Assembly (NCBI GenBank): GCA_036852015.1
Contig: JAANDG010000470.1
Location: forward strand, 52,342 to 116,341
Source of the DNA: Pelodera strongyloides
Taxonomy: Eukaryota; Nematoda; Chromadorea; Rhabditida; Rhabditidae
Reading direction: 5' to 3'
Length of the DNA: 64,000 nucleotides
Both the position numbers and the translations under genes were made by a program. A model generated the notes under the pieces. That model was not told the DNA's origin and made no database searches. It saw only the letters and a program-made list of their open reading frames with translations. Positions 32,215 to 45,388 of the stretch are shown here, in pieces (position 1 is the first letter of the stretch; every line of letters begins with the position of its first letter).

Positions 32215-35200
32215 TTAGTCGAACACCTTCTGAATGTCGTCGATCTTCGGAACTTCAATGTGATGTGTATTCGGGTGCAAGTTAGAAACGGCAATCAGAA
32301 TCACACCCACGGCACCCATCAGCACAGCGATTGTCAGGTAGAGAACGTTGCGCCGACCCTAGAAAGTGTTTGTTTGTTTGTTTCTTTGTTTGTGCGCGCG
32401 TTACACTTCATTGGGGTTCGATTTAGTCAATAACGGTGCTTAGGATACCTTAATAGTTTTGAAGACGACGACGTCGAGAATTGCTCCAATGATTGCCGGA
32501 AGCTGTAAACAGGATATAGGTAATTTGAGTGATTTGGTTAGTTGACTTTCGTACTAATTTAACCTTCCTATAAAACATTTTAGTCATAGGTTTGGCTTAT
32601 AACCTTGTAGACTTAGGGTAAAGCATGTTTTTTAAAGCGGCCGGCTACATACCCTTGTAGTAATTGGGTAGGCAACAGTCTGCTGCAGGCGATCACTCGA
32701 AATGAACCACAATGTCATTCCCATACACCACAGAGTACCATAGCAGACGGAGGGGAAGATCAGCTCCCTGTAAGAAGAAACTACTAGAAATTGAGATTTC
32801 ACTACGAAATTTTTTCACAGCTATGTACGGCGTTATTGAAGGTGATGCTACCAATCGGGATTTCGGTATGATAATAAGCAGAGGTCAAATCCTTACTTGG
32901 GTACGTAGGCTTTCTTGCGGAAGATGAGAATGTAGGCGAAAAAGAAGAGAGAGGAAAAGAAAAAGACTGTAGAGAAGTAGGAGAAGGCGTAGTCGAGGAC
33001 TGAAAAGGTTCTCATCATCCTATAGATTACTATTATCGATTGACAATACTGAGCGCAATTTTTTTTTGTCGCTTTGTTGTTAGTACGTTACATTGTTAAT
33101 TTCTAACAAGTTTCTTTTTTCTTTCCTAACAAGTTTCTAAGTTTAGTCCGGGAAAAAAAACCGATTGATTCCATTATTCATGAAATATTTTTAGTTTATA
33201 AAGCTCACTTCCATATTTTCCAACCAACTGATCGTTTCGTTTTGCAATATCAATGGGGCACATCATCAAACCATGCAGACATCCCAGAACTACCGCCATG
33301 AACACAAATCTAAATGGAAAATACACATAAGAGCATTGTTTGAGATATGATATATGGATCTGTGGTTACCTACTTGTTATTAATATATCATTGCGACCGA
33401 TTAAAAGAATCTGTCAGAATTCCTCGTCAGTGTAGCTACGTTAGGTTGATAATTATGCTTACAATTAGTTAGTATGAGTGGGTGTGCGAAACGATTGTGG
33501 TGTCAATGCTTTCTAAGAAAATATACTAGGTGGTGCCAGGCGTGCTCATTTGTGTGCAGGATGTGTGCAAGACGTGTGCCAGACAACCGCCACTCAGCAG
33601 GTAATTAACAGTGATTAGTGATTACTGATGGGACATACGGGAGTTCAAGCTTGGGTTTGGGTGCCTTCTTTCCCTTTCTCTTCTTAAGTTTTTTCCTGCG
33701 TCCTCCGGCCGAAGTTCTGCTCACGGAAGAGATGGAAGTAACGCTCCTTCGGGATTTCGACTTGCGAGAGCGGGACGATTTGCGGGAACGCGACGATCTA
33801 GCAAAGCAGACAACTTAAAGCGGTGTGACAAGTGGTTTAGAAGAGGCCTTTGTTTTTCCATGTATTTTATGCAAATTGTGGGCCACTCCGGATCACATGT
33901 TTGCTTTGCATAAAAGAAATGTGAATGTAGTTGTTGTTGTTAATCTTTAAGCTTCTTGTTAGTGAAGCAACAAGCAATAAAAGCAATATAAGGATAAAGA
34001 CGAGACAATTTAATCACATAATAAAGGATGCAGGAGGAAAGCCACACTGTGAAATAGCAGATAAACATACGGACAGACATACAAACAAACTCACTTGAGC
34101 TTGGTTCTTGTAGATTTTCCACCGGTTGTTCTCTTATCCGTTTTAGCTAAAATAAAAGATGTAGCACTTCAAATTGACGCGAAAAAAAATCCAGAGAAAT
34201 CTCAAGACATTCGATACTACGTTCCATTAGATCTCGACCTCTATGTGAGCTTGCGACCAAAGACCTACCCGATTCATCTCCGGCCGCAGTGGTACCAGCA
34301 CCAGTCGTCTCACCGCCCATGGTTGTACCAGTCTCCCCTCCCATGGTAGTTCCGCCCATAGTAGTGCCACCCATCGTGGTACCTCCCATCGTGGTACCTC
34401 CCATGGTGGTTCCACCCAAAGTAGTAGCACCGGACTCGGCTTCGAACTTCTAAAATTTCCTTAGTCCTTAGTTTTAGCCTAAATATTTGTGGATCTTCAA
34501 AGGGTGGTTCTTAGGCTTCCAAGTAATAACCCGGCATTCAAATGTAATTTATGCAATGTAATGTAATCTGTACAAATGTACAAAGAATCGAGTTCTACTT
34601 GTGAAAAATGGCCATACCTCAACCTTCATTCTTGTGTGCTTGACGAACACGAAAAGAATTCCACTAAAAAGAGATGATTTATTCAAGAATCTCGTGGTAA
34701 TGCTTGACTTGTGACATGATCCCTAACTGAATTTTGCGTTAACTTGGGTTATTTTTCCCACTATTCATCCGTAATGCATACGTTTTCTTGGAACAATGGC
34801 AACCTCAAGGTTGACAAAGAACATAACTATTCAGTATTTGAGGTTCTTCTAGTTTACCTACCATACAATCGTAAAGAGCATTCCAGCGTAGTTGAGTACA
34901 TTATTGTTGACGGGAGAAGGTGGGAGAAGATCCCCGGGAAGACCGAATCGGGCCACCGACCAACCCACGATTACCTAAGAAGAGTTGTAGTGTTCACTTA
35001 AGAGACTTACTAAGGGATGGTACTTTTTAGGGACAGTACGGAGTAAGGACTGATGGAAGTGCGAGATTGTTAACTGTCTTTCTAATGAGGCAGTAAGGCA
35101 ATACTGAGCATCGGCTAGGTAAAAATAAAAAAAAATCACCGATAGAGCCATTTTCATGCCTTTAGTTGAATAATGACGGTTGCATAATTAAAGTAAGTAA

Positions 35201-36890
35201 TTACCTGCACTGATCCCCAAATGAGCATTCCCAATCCGGGACCGATCCCGGCCACAATTGGCACGGAGAACACATTTCCTAGATTGATACTAAATTTAGG
35301 AATTAATACCACGGAATTAACCACTTACGGCTTGAGAATACCATGGAACTAGCCCAGAGACGGTATCAAGCTCATTTTTCGCAGATGTTTCTCCACGATC
35401 GCTCGATACGTTTTATATGTCCATAATTCGGTGGTGTTCATGCGGTACTTTTTTATGCATTGTAGTGGTTATGTTGAACATTTCAAGTGCAACGTTGGTA
35501 GGAAAATTTACGTTTTCTTATAGTAGCTATGTCTTATTATATAAAGGAGCAACTGTAGCGTGAGCTAGCACTCACGTTAGGAAAGTAGAATTCGGAGGAA
35601 TTGTTCCGCTTTGGATATAAAAGAGTGCCGCAGCTCAAATTAGAACATTCTCATGCAAAAGAACGATGTATGCCTTCATTCATAAAGATTTTCATCTACG
35701 TTACAGACGTTTCATAAGTATGGAAAGACGCCTCATTGTCAGGCGGCGCAGCCGGCTTGTTAATTATAAACTAACCAACGGCGAAAAGGCATCCGCCCAC
35801 AGCTGCAATGTGGGAAAAGTTGGGGAAGTTCTGAGCTCCGTTAATCACAAAACCGAATAGGAAGACGACAGAGCACTGGATCCACTGCACGTAGAAGCCT
35901 GGAAAGAGAATCTATTACACCTTGCTGGGAGGCATCTTTTGCGCATATTGATGTACCATGGTTTCTCAATGTCAACAAAAGTTACGAGGTAAAAAATTAA
36001 TATTGATTGAAAGACTTCGTAGTTTCCTACCAACATTTGGTACAGCATCGATACTTATATTGATTGATTCGTGTCTAACCCTCTAGTTCATGTTTACACA
36101 TACATCTTATGAAAGACTAATAGTACCTCTTGCAGATGAACTCAAACAAGGTTTTTCCACAAAAACATTTGAAATAAAATAAACCACTGACCGTCCTTGC
36201 AGTCATAGCGCCGTAGTGGCGCAAACATTGTGCCAAAGGCGAGACATGAGAGAAGACATGCTAAAAGAGAGAAATAATTAAATATACAAGAGAGATCAGA
36301 GATGACAGACGAAGAAATACAGCTACAAGGGGCGTCAGAGAAGGCGGCTCAGTAAAGCAATGACAATGCTAGTAATATATGTAACGTTATCACCTGCATA
36401 TCCGATCAACAAATCTTGCTGGCTGGAATCCTCCCCAGGGGCATTCGTCGAGGTCGAGTCTAGAGAATTCAATTATTGATTGGTTTATGTGACAAAATTT
36501 AATCAAGCAATTAATTGTTACCCATAACATGATCCCGGCCGAGAATGTAAAAAAGCCATATAAATTAGAATAAGCTAATCAATAGCATCAGTTGGCCTCC
36601 TTTTGAATAAGGCAGCAAGCCAAAGTCGACCAGTTCAATTCGCGCTTGACCAGGTCCAGGAAAGACAAATTTTTGCGCTACAGTGAACCAAACTGTAAAC
36701 AAATGGTTCGTCGGGATAACTCTGACGGATACCTACAGAATAACTTCCCGAGCTACACGAAAAAAACGATGTGCTAACCGGTGGCTGTAGTCAGAGCCGT
36801 TGTCAGAGCCGTAGTCAGAACCGTAGTCAAGTCCGTTTTCATAGTGGTTGTCTCATTGACATGAGCCTCATCCTCTATCTGATCCCCCAT
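32215..36890 (-). CDS. TMEM144-family multi-pass membrane protein, 15 exons, 503 residues
   Basis: Exons in coding order: 36890-36779, 36459-36394, 36260-36192, 35898-35776, 35278-35205, 34974-34862, 34663-34618, 34449-34269, 34146-34095, 33797-33639, 33309-33209, 32999-32897, 32767-32653, 32502-32449, 32358-32215. Every junction is GT-AG and in phase; total 504 codons. Family hallmarks in order: GTMFAPLRRYDC, FYVQWIQCS, VFSVPIVAGIGPGLG, GWSVARFGLPGD, NNVLNYAGML, LDYAFSYFSTVF, VAYPITTRLPAIIGA and FKTIKGRRNVLYL. TMEM144 (DMT-like, about ten helices) is about 345 residues in vertebrates. The extra length is a Thr-rich N-terminus and a loop before helix 6 with five or so GGTTM repeats, SRSRK/RS runs and a KKLKKRKGKK cluster. 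The transport substrate of the family is not firmly known. Confidence 0.92.
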
Positions 36891-36905
36891 CTTCAGAGGA
36901 GACTG

Positions 36906-36915
36906 CCTGAAAGCA
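36906..36915 (-). promoter_or_regulatory. Probable trans-splice or 5' UTR acceptor
   Basis: On the minus strand TTGCTTTCAG ends 16 nt before the ATG of the TMEM144-like gene. In nematodes such a site directly before a start codon usually receives a spliced leader. A distal 5' exon is the alternative. Confidence 0.45.
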
Positions 36916-37150
36916 ACTATGGCCTTCTTATTAGGAAATATCAATAAATAAAACCAAGGAAATGGAAAAGTATCGCAAGCGTTTGGCATTATACATCTTG
37001 GCAAGCCACATTTTGAATGATATTTTTTTAGCTCAAAGAGATATAACTAACGGCCGATTTTTAAACATATTTTCGACAACTGCATTCCCATACGTTGTAT
37101 GCAAATAAGTGTAATCAGTCTAATAATCGCGCAGTACTACGTTCTCGAGC

Positions 37151-37229
37151 GCGCAGCGCACGGCGCAACCAGCCGTGCAGTGCACCAAAGAGATGGAGCG
37201 AAGGTGACTGGGTGCACGGTGCGCTGCGC
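37151..37229. repeat. GC-rich imperfect palindrome
   Basis: Perfect 11-bp arms GCGCAGCGCAC (37151-37161) and GTGCGCTGCGC (37219-37229), with further pairing of GCCGTGCAGTGCACC-like segments inside. No gene. Confidence 0.6.
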
Positions 37230-37334
37230 GGTTGCGGACCAGAGTAATTTGCATACACCTCATTGGAATACAGCGGCTCGCGTACGTTTCACTATAATGA
37301 TGTTTTAAAGGTTTTTATTCAATTACCATTACTA

Positions 37335-38445
37335 TACCATCATCATATAGCAAAAGTTTATAGAAATGAAAATGGAACACGGAAGCTGTGCAATGTTTCG
37401 TTATCAATGTTTGCTTTGAATGCTTTCTTTCTCACCTTTTCAGATAAGAAATGAAAACACTAATGCGGAAGTGTGCGGACTTGTATAGGAACGTTTCCCG
37501 TCGCGGAAATAACTATTCTTTGAAGTTTTTGTCCCAATTTCTGAGAGTTTAAAAATAAAAAGCAACCAACCTTGCCACGAGCAGATGTAACGAATGAAGG
37601 CCTTTTTCGAATTCAGATGAACTGTTTAATACGCTAATTAGCAGAAATGTCACTTGTCTTTCCAGCGAACTATGTACGATTCAGACTACAGACTGATTAT
37701 TATACTGAAGCCAATTTTTTAATGTTTCAGGAGCACTGTTCTGCTTTTGTGCCTTATCATCGTGCTTTTTGATAAAACATAAAGTACGAGTGCTGGGAAG
37801 GATAAAATACAGGTTTTTCCTTCTACACAACACCGTGCAGTTCAGTTACACACATGATGACATCATAATGTGTACATTCAAGAAAAGAAGGGAAGTGAAA
37901 AATGAATCATAAAAAAAAATTAAAAAAAAAGCCAGAAACATGTAAGCAAAAATAAACAAAACACAGCAAAAGTGATTTCTGGCCTGTGGCCGTTATCACT
38001 TCATACACAATACACTGATTGTTCTCTTTTTATAAGCGCCGTGTATTACACCAAACTACGCGAAACAAAAGACTGCAAAAGAAATGTTCTGTTATGAAAG
38101 CTTGAGTAACCAAAACTAAAAGGAAACTGCGAAGTACATTTTCAGACATTATTTTTAAGCGACACATCTTTATTAGAGCATCCTGATAGAGTGTATTGCC
38201 CAGAAAAAATATGACAAAGTGTACAATTAGTAAACTAGTACTTATAGTACTATTTGAGTTTGTAACTAGAAATGTAAATATGATTCGGTATCTGTGGCTT
38301 GCGTCTTTTTGCCAACAAACAGCGCATCGGCGCTGAATGCCCTTTGAAAATACCTGTTTTTTGTATGCGCCATGTTCAATTATTTTTTTCATGAATTATG
38401 TGCAGATTATCTTTGGTAGTTCAGCATAGATAAAAAAAATTGTTT
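37335..38445. repeat. Dispersed repeat D, copy 2
   Basis: Matches 4635-5795 from the GAACACGGAAGCTG block through GCAGATTATCTTTGG but lacks the nested repeat E, so it gives the pre-insertion form. An extra stretch (about 37760-38285) is not in copy 1. Confidence 0.7.
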
Positions 38446-39426
38446 GACACAGACGGTATGAACTATGAACCGGTAAAAAATACCCATTTTTAGTTACTGG
38501 ATTACAGTAGATATGCAATTAGAGGCTGATTATAAATATCATAAATACCCTGCAGTGTTACGTGTGTGATATGATATATATATATGTCCCTGCAGGGTAC
38601 TCATTATCGTCCACAGTCCGGGAATTGTTTTCATGCAGGTATTTATCCCCGTATGCACTTGCGCACTTTCGAATTTTTGCAGGAAAATTCAAATTTAACT
38701 ATTTTACACTAGATTTTTCGTGTGAATTTCACGTTTTTCACAGAAAACTTGCTCCCGCGGGCGACTCCAGGAACCTCCCAGGGTTTTGTGCATACCGGGA
38801 GTCGGCCATGACTGGGAGCCTCCCACTGGGGACCCTGGGAGGCTCCCAGTGCCGTTCGTGCATGCGGCCACAGATCATCCTACATGTAATGAAAATCAAA
38901 TAAAAATAGCGAAAATATCGTGACTGCGTTCCTTAAATGATGCTTAAAGACAGAAATCAGTTAAATGATCATCTCAAAAAAAAGTGTTCCCCTCTTGGTC
39001 CTACCTACGGTATCTAGCTGTGTATCTTCATTTTCTAATTTTCTAATTTTCTAAAAACTTATCCTATTTAAAAAAAAACAAGCAACAAGCAAAAAAAACA
39101 AGCAACAAGCAAAAAACAAGCGTTCGTGAACGCGAATATTATGGGGTTTCCAAGTATGCTAAAAACCGTGCATTTTCCTTCCAAGTATCAATTGCAAAAT
39201 AGTGTGCCAATCTACCGTAATTTTACGTAATTTTGACACATCCGCATCACAGAAAATTCGCCATCAAAGCTAAGCATTTGTTGAACAAATGGTCCCGTGG
39301 CAATCGGTCGTAAAAACTGCCTGTAGATATGCTCGTGTAGTGCCAAGATACGGTAAATGTTTCGATACTTGGAAGGAAAATCGGCTATACATGGAAACCC
39401 CATTATGGAAAAATAGGTGTATTTTG
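38446..39426. other. No supported gene; one strong hairpin
   Basis: A perfect 15-bp-arm hairpin lies at 38811-38850 (ACTGGGAGCCTCCCA, loop of 10, then its inverse). AAC/AAG-rich simple sequence is at 39070-39120. Otherwise unrecognised. Confidence 0.55.
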
Positions 39427-39899
39427 AAATGGGTTTGAAGTGGCGCTACCGCCGGATTTTCGAAAACGAAAACTACACTGAGAAACTTGGCCGGTGCGTC
39501 GCCAACGTTGGGCCCGAAAAATATGGGCCGCCTACACCTCGCCCATAAATGGGAAAGCGGCTCGAGAGACACAGAAAGTGTGGGCAGCTGGTGCGCCCGG
39601 TGTGGGCCCGGTGTAGGCGCTGTGTTGGCCAACTAAAATACACCCGAAAGTTGAAATGGGTTTGAACGTTTAAAATGGCGCTCCGCCGGGTTTTGAACGG
39701 ATTTTCGAAAACGAAAACTACACCGAGAAACTTGGCCGGTGCGCCGCCTACACTGGGCCCGAAAACTGTAGGCCGCCTACACCTTGCCCATAAATGGGAA
39801 AGCGGCTCGAGAGACACAGAAAATGTGGGCGGCTGGTGCGCCCTGTGTGGGCCCGGTGTAGGCGCGGTATTGACGAACTAAAATACACACGAAAGTTGA
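39427..39899. repeat. Two-copy tandem repeat, about 225-250 bp
   Basis: Units 39427-39651 and 39652-39899 share GAAATGGGTTTGAA, CGAAAACGAAAACTACAC, GGGAAAGCGGCTCGAGAGAC and GGGCCCGGTGTAGGCG. They differ by point changes and a short insertion in the second. Open frames across the unit boundary are side effects of the repeat. Confidence 0.85.
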
Positions 39900-40138
39900 A
39901 GATCGCCGTCCTCAGGCCTACACCCTACACCCCCTTTATTATATACCTGTTTTGTCTGACAACATATCATAAATTAATCCAAAATTGGAAAAATACTCAA
40001 AATACTCAAAACAAAATATTCACAAACGTAGTTCTTTTTTTATAAAATATAAGAATATAAATCTACATTAAAAATGCTATAGAAATCTTTCCTATTGTCA
40101 AAGATTGCAAACAAATATCTTTGTTCGAGCTAGCTGGG
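39900..40138. other. No supported gene
   Basis: AT-rich flank of the TTAA element that follows. Confidence 0.4.
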
Positions 40139-40503
40139 TTAAAGGGAATATGTAGGAACTCAGAATGCGCAAAACAAAGGCGAAACTAGAGTTCCTACAC
40201 CAGACGTGAATTTAAATAGGCGGCTGAATATGCAAATGCGAATATTCGAATTTGCATGCGAATATATCTCTGAATAATGCTATTTGACGATATCTGCATG
40301 TATTTTTGAAAAAATTTCCATTGCCCCCGACGATGTATGGCATCGTCTCAAGTAACGCGTTTAATATGGAAAGGCTGAACTTTGTAGTTTATTTTCTGTT
40401 AACTGGGAACTTTTGGACAACTTTTGTTGTTGTTTCCTTAATGGGGAACACACATTCTATTAATACAGCTTAACTTCAAAAAGGGCATACATATTCCCTT
40501 TAA
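40139..40503. mobile_element. TTAA MITE, family 4, copy a
   Basis: Ends TTAAAGGGAATATGTA and its inverse, with TTAA at both edges. The second copy, in opposite orientation, is 46659-47000. Shared internal block: TTCAAAAAGGGCATAC and TAATGGGGAACACAC. No coding. Confidence 0.8.
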
Positions 40504-40867
40504 CCCGAGTATGTTTATACAACACCGACGTGTTCACCTTGAGAACCACTACATCAACAATACAATAACTTCGCGTACGAGAATGTAATATCAATTTGCA
40601 CTTTAATAACAACACGGTAATAAACCTTGATCGCGATAATAAAATTTTATTTCTCTATTATTTCTCTTCGAGATGATTTTCACAAGATTTTTAAATTTTG
40701 CTTCCGCTTTGCATTGAATCTTCCCCATTTTCTCCGATGTTGTGTTTCCTTCTTATGATGTTCCTAAATAGTAGAGATTATTTTTATCCTGATGACCCGT
40801 TCCCCTATTTGAATGCAGCTGTGTTACCAGATCTCTACTTTCTCTCAATTTCTGTTGCATTTCGTCG

Positions 40868-41118
40868 TATTAATATGTTGGTTGCCTACCGCACCCGGTC
40901 ACTGGTTCGATCCCGGCCCGGAACCCCCTCACCCCACCAAAGGTGTGAAAGTTGGTAGCTGGGTAAAGCCAGCGGAAATATATCGACTTCCCGAGCAGAT
41001 TGGCCACCGGGAAGTTTAAATGGCCAGTATGTCCAGCCTCGGAGCTGGACCCCGGTGCACCGTTTCCGCGGATTAGGTTGATATAACCCGGTTCACTTTA
41101 TCTTTATCTTTTTATCTT
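40868..41118 (+). mobile_element. tRNA-derived SINE with TTTATC tail
   Basis: A B-box-like CTGGTTCGATCCCGG (about 40902-40918) is followed by a GC-rich body (CCCCACCAAAGGTG, GGTAGCTGGGTAAAGCCAGC, CCTCGGAGCTGGACCCCGG) and a simple 3' tail of TTTATC/TTTTATC units ending near 41118. The A box is not recognisable, so the 5' part is decayed or truncated. Confidence 0.6.
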
Positions 41119-41862
41119 TTACTACCGTACGTGTGACGAATCGTTTCCTTTGGTTCTACTTCTCCTCCGAAGAATGCTCCAACTTGGATGGAGACTGGTT
41201 CATTATCCCTTTGAGCTGATGATCTCCTTCCGGCTGTTGGTGACCTGAACATTTTGATTAATGCATTTTCTAGATGGTTTTCTTATCAAGGTCACGATCT
41301 TTTTAATGATTTAATGGTCTCTGATGTGTGAGTATTGGATGTTAGATAATCTTCTAGATCTAAAGTAGCTCGCCAGCGGATCATTTGTTAGCAAGCCCTT
41401 TCTTTCTTTGAGTAGAATTTCACTGCCCACAAATAGATGGCCAGTCATATTTGCATTGTTCAATCTTTGATTTGACTGAACCGCCCGTGTTATTTCCTCA
41501 TAACAGAGGGATACTTTAAAGCGAAATGGTACCCAATTTGGGGTTTTTTCGTTAAAAATAGTTTAACTAGTGTTATTACAGAAAAACAACATAAAAAACA
41601 ACGTAAGTGAATAGAAACAGGAAAAATAACTAGGCAAAAAAAAGCATTTTTCACATTTTGTATGGAAATAAATGGACTTGTACGATCCGCCATACATTGG
41701 ACTCGACTGAAATCGTACAATGGGGACACGCCCCCAAAAATTAAATCTCCCGCTCAATAACCATTCCCATATTTGTAGTTTAGATTTACTCGTAGTGTTG
41801 ATTTCAAATCGGTTATGCTTTACTGAAACTTCATCCGTCAATTTCCCAACAGAAAGTCCGTC
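41119..41862. other. No supported gene
   Basis: Short frames only; T-rich. Confidence 0.4.
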
Positions 41863-41935
41863 ATTGAACTCATAGCAGAGTGGTAGCGCTCTCGCCTACG
41901 GTACCAGAGGTCGCTGGTTCGAATCCGCCTGCCGA
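41863..41935 (+). pseudogene. tRNA-like sequence, decayed
   Basis: A-box-like TAGCAGAGTGGTAGCGC and B box GGTTCGAATCC at normal spacing, with CCTACGG in the anticodon-loop position. T-stem and acceptor stem do not pair properly. Probably a tRNA pseudogene or SINE head. Confidence 0.4.
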
Positions 41936-42461
41936 CTAACTATTTTGCATGAAATATTATGTTCCGAATAAGAGCAAGGATAATTTCCCGTTCGGCGCCC
42001 ATTTACTTCATTTGCGCATTTCGTGAGAAAGGAGCCGTCAGTTCGCTTTAAGTCCAGGGCTTCCTGAAATCTCTCTCCTTTTGACTAATGTGGAATGATT
42101 ACTGCCGTCTGAGTTTAGAATTTACATGGCTCGGATTTACGTGAATACGGACGGTGCTTCATTGTTCAGCCTAGCCCATCCCGTAGGAAGTGCCACGACT
42201 AGGAGAACTCAAAACCAATGATAGTAAATGAATGACGGACAGTACCAAACAACACCACGCAAACAAGACATGTATTCAAAGAGACTAACGGTGCGGTTAA
42301 TAACATCTGGACGGTCGAGTCCTAAACGAACAACTTGGGGTTATCGAAAGCCCATAAGTTCATTCAGCGAATGTAGATACTGAAAGTAACATGTCATCAT
42401 GAAATGAACCGAACAATGCCGTGTACGTTACCTGGGAATACTATTTACAAAGGAGCATTCA

Positions 42462-42982
42462 CGGATGGAAACACAGACATAGAGAACGTCCGAAAGTATA
42501 AACTACTGGAAATGTTAATGTACCTGAGAAATGGAGTTGGGATCTGAAGTCGTATCGCACCTCTGCGGTCCGGGTAGGTCGACTCAGTGTGGATACAAAG
42601 AGGGTAGCGGCAGGAGCTATATCAAGCAGCGAGATTACATCATCCGCGAAGCGCCACATCTTCGTTACTCTCTTTTTCTCTTATAAGTCCCGCCTCTTTC
42701 ATAGATGTGCAAGTGGGCGTTTCTCTATACCGTTACGGTACTCATAGCGTGATATAAGATTGGTTCTGCACTTTGCGGAACAATGCCCATGCTAAGCCAA
42801 TGATATAGTACGTACAATTTTTTTATGGAATAAATAGTTAATAATAATCGGATGGAAACACAGACATAGAAAGCGTCCGAAAGTATAAACTGCTGGAAAT
42901 GTTAGAGAATGTACCTGAGAAATGGAGTTGGGATCTGAAGTCGTATCGCACGTCTGCAGTCCGGGTAGGTCGACTCAGTGTG
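42462..42982. repeat. Direct repeat, about 130 bp, copies 42462-42591 and 42849-42982
   Basis: Both start CGGATGGAAACACAGACATA and end TAGGTCGACTCAGTGTG, with a few substitutions and a 4-bp indel. The spacer is 257 bp. On the minus strand each holds an open SRPTRTA..VRYDFRSQLHFS stretch. No family recognised. Confidence 0.75.
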
Positions 42983-43365
42983 ATCCGACTGGTAAAGAAA
43001 TAATAATTTATTGGATACCAACGTCTATGCTTAGACATAAATCCACGATGTTTTTCTCAGTCGGATCTCTTCCCCAGTGATCCATGTGTTCTTGGAGTAC
43101 AGTGCATTCAAGTTTACGTGTTGTGAATATGTATATGGACAGGTTCATGTACAAGGCTATCAAACAAAAGTAAGAATTCAAACATACCAGTATTGATTGA
43201 CGCGCAAAGGGTCACTTCATAACTTGTGAAAAATTCATCCCCCAATCCAGAATTAATCACTGTTCTTCCTTATCTTCAATCTATGTTTGCTGCAGTTTGT
43301 TTTCTTATCTCACTTTGAAATTATGACGCAGGTTTTATTCAATTTGTTTTCCTTTTTTTATGCAG

Positions 43366-44716
43366 GCCCAGTGAGAGAAGTGAACGATTTTTTTGCCAAA
43401 GTGACATCAACAGGTGAGCCACGGATGAGCCACAGGGGCGCCAGCTCTCTTGCCCGCATCCACATTCGCGCAAGCCTAGCACCGTTAACCTTTTCCAAAA
43501 GTGACTGCGCAGACTTTCGAGCTCTGGTTAGTTTAAAAAGAGCAGTGGCCAGTAAATTATTTTTATTTGGTGACTAAATGGAATACGTTTTTTGCCCGTA
43601 AATTAATTTTATTGGATAATTTGACTGAATGGCACATGAAGACCGAAGCTTTTTGTTGTTCTATGTGTACAGTGTACACCAGTCGGCTACCGCCGCCTGA
43701 GGCGACTTTCCAATATATGGCTGATATGCCGCTATGTTTCGCAGTTTTTTTTGAAACCTACAATATCAAACACGGGGCTAGAACTTAGTTTTGGTGTGCC
43801 CATTTATAAAACAGTTGACTATATTCTTCCTTAATTGTCTGCAATTTATTGGACTCTATAACTTCGAAAAAATTGTCAAAGTCTAAAACTGTACAAGCGC
43901 GTCGCTGATACGCCTCCATTTTTCGCTAACCCAAAAGTTTATGATTGTGTACTTGAACTCGGAGTCCTTTTTTCTCCCGATCTCAGCTTTAAACTCCATA
44001 TTAAACGTAGAGTCTCAAGTGCATCTCAATTTGTAATCTGTCTTGCGTACTTTTGTGCATCCAAGTATTGATGATTACCGTGTCTCTGTATTGTTTTCTT
44101 TAAAGCGTAGTCCTGAGTATATATATACACCTCTCTCTGATTTCACCTATTTCGCCTACTTCACTTTGTATAGATCTACACAGCATTCTAAATCCAACAT
44201 ACATTTGTAATACAATTCTAAATAGAAGATAGCGGCGGTTCGCCCAATCTGGGGCTACCGCCAGTTCTCGTTCCCATAATGAGACATCTATACTTCTCTT
44301 CTGAGAAACGATTAGTCAGCCCATGGGATTGTCATTTTATCATTAGACAACAACAACAACTACACTCCCACGTAACGGCCACTTTTGCATAAAGCCATGA
44401 TGTTTCCTCGAAACTACTCGTCAACCACTTGAAAACATTGTTGTTGTTTTGAAAGTGTGCCATGCCCCGTCCACTTTTTTTGATTGGCATGCTTTTGATT
44501 GCTTTTGATTGGCTTGATTAACGATTGATTGGCTTGATTGATCAATTGGCATGCTTTTATTATTATACAGGATCAACAAAGCAACTTATTTGGGCTCCAG
44601 AGGATTATTTGGGTTTCGCGTATGTCGCCTTTCCTTCGTCGATCAGTGTTAGCATCTCCTTTTTATCGATCCAAAGGTTCACGTACGACGCTGGAACAGT
44701 AGATGCCGTTTTTTGA
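43366..44716 (+). CDS. Tentative two-exon gene fragment
   Basis: Exon 43366-43413 (after TTTTTATGCAG, ends CAACAG|GTGAGC) joins in phase to 44571-44716 (after TTATTATACAG), which stops at 44716. The product segment includes PVREVNDFFAKVTSTG and KQLIWAPEDYLGFAYV. No domain recognised, no start exon found, and the intron is long for this locus. Confidence 0.22.
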
Positions 44717-44719
44717 GTT

Positions 44720-45388
44720 TTTTTGTGGCAGAAAACTAGGTTTCACTGACAGCCAGCTCACATCAAAGGAGGGTGGGGGTCAGATGTGGGGACAAAGGCG
44801 TGCCGGCTCAACCTGCGAGCCGCGCTTCGGCGAGACGGCTCGTGAGATGCCTGATCCGTTTTGACTCCACCGTAGTACAAGTTTCACAACGAGAGAAATA
44901 GGAGGGAGAAAGAAAGAGAGAGACAGTAGGCACATGTGAGGCGAAGAAAATACAAGCGGGAGGGGCAAGATAAAAAAGAGAACGAGGAGGTAGCGAGAGA
45001 CAGATACAGTAAGCAATGCCTGTATACCTTTGTAGAAATCAAATTTTTAAAAAGGGTGTCAATCGGACGAAGGCTCATTCCGATCCGGCATGCCTTTGAC
45101 CCATCCCCCTCCTCAAATTACCCGCATTAACGGGTCACGCGAGCCGGCTTGTATTCAACCCGAACATATGGGTCGACTGCGAACCAGCTCTAGCTTATTT
45201 ACATACTTTCGAAGCAAATTGCTTAATTCAACAACCTAGTTTCAAAAACAGTGGATGTGAAATTGATCATCGTTAAACTAGAATTATCGGTAGTTTACTG
45301 CATAGAAAGCAAGCTCATCAACGCTACACCAGGATGGAAACTATAGACGGCTAAGTAAAAACGGGAAATACAGGATGGTCCTATAGTT
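44720..45388. other. GC-rich patches, possibly an old hAT-like remnant
   Basis: Segments such as GATCCGTTTTGACTCCACC (about 44857) and GGGTGTCAATCGG (about 45055) recall the TAGAGTGGGGTCAAAACGG ends of the hAT-type MITEs, but no matched pair or target duplication is evident. No gene. Confidence 0.25.

Noticed and set aside
42838..43038. Spliced exon pair in the 130-bp direct repeat
   Set aside because: The only GT-AG pair would give an intron of about 20 nt, too short for any known splicing machinery.
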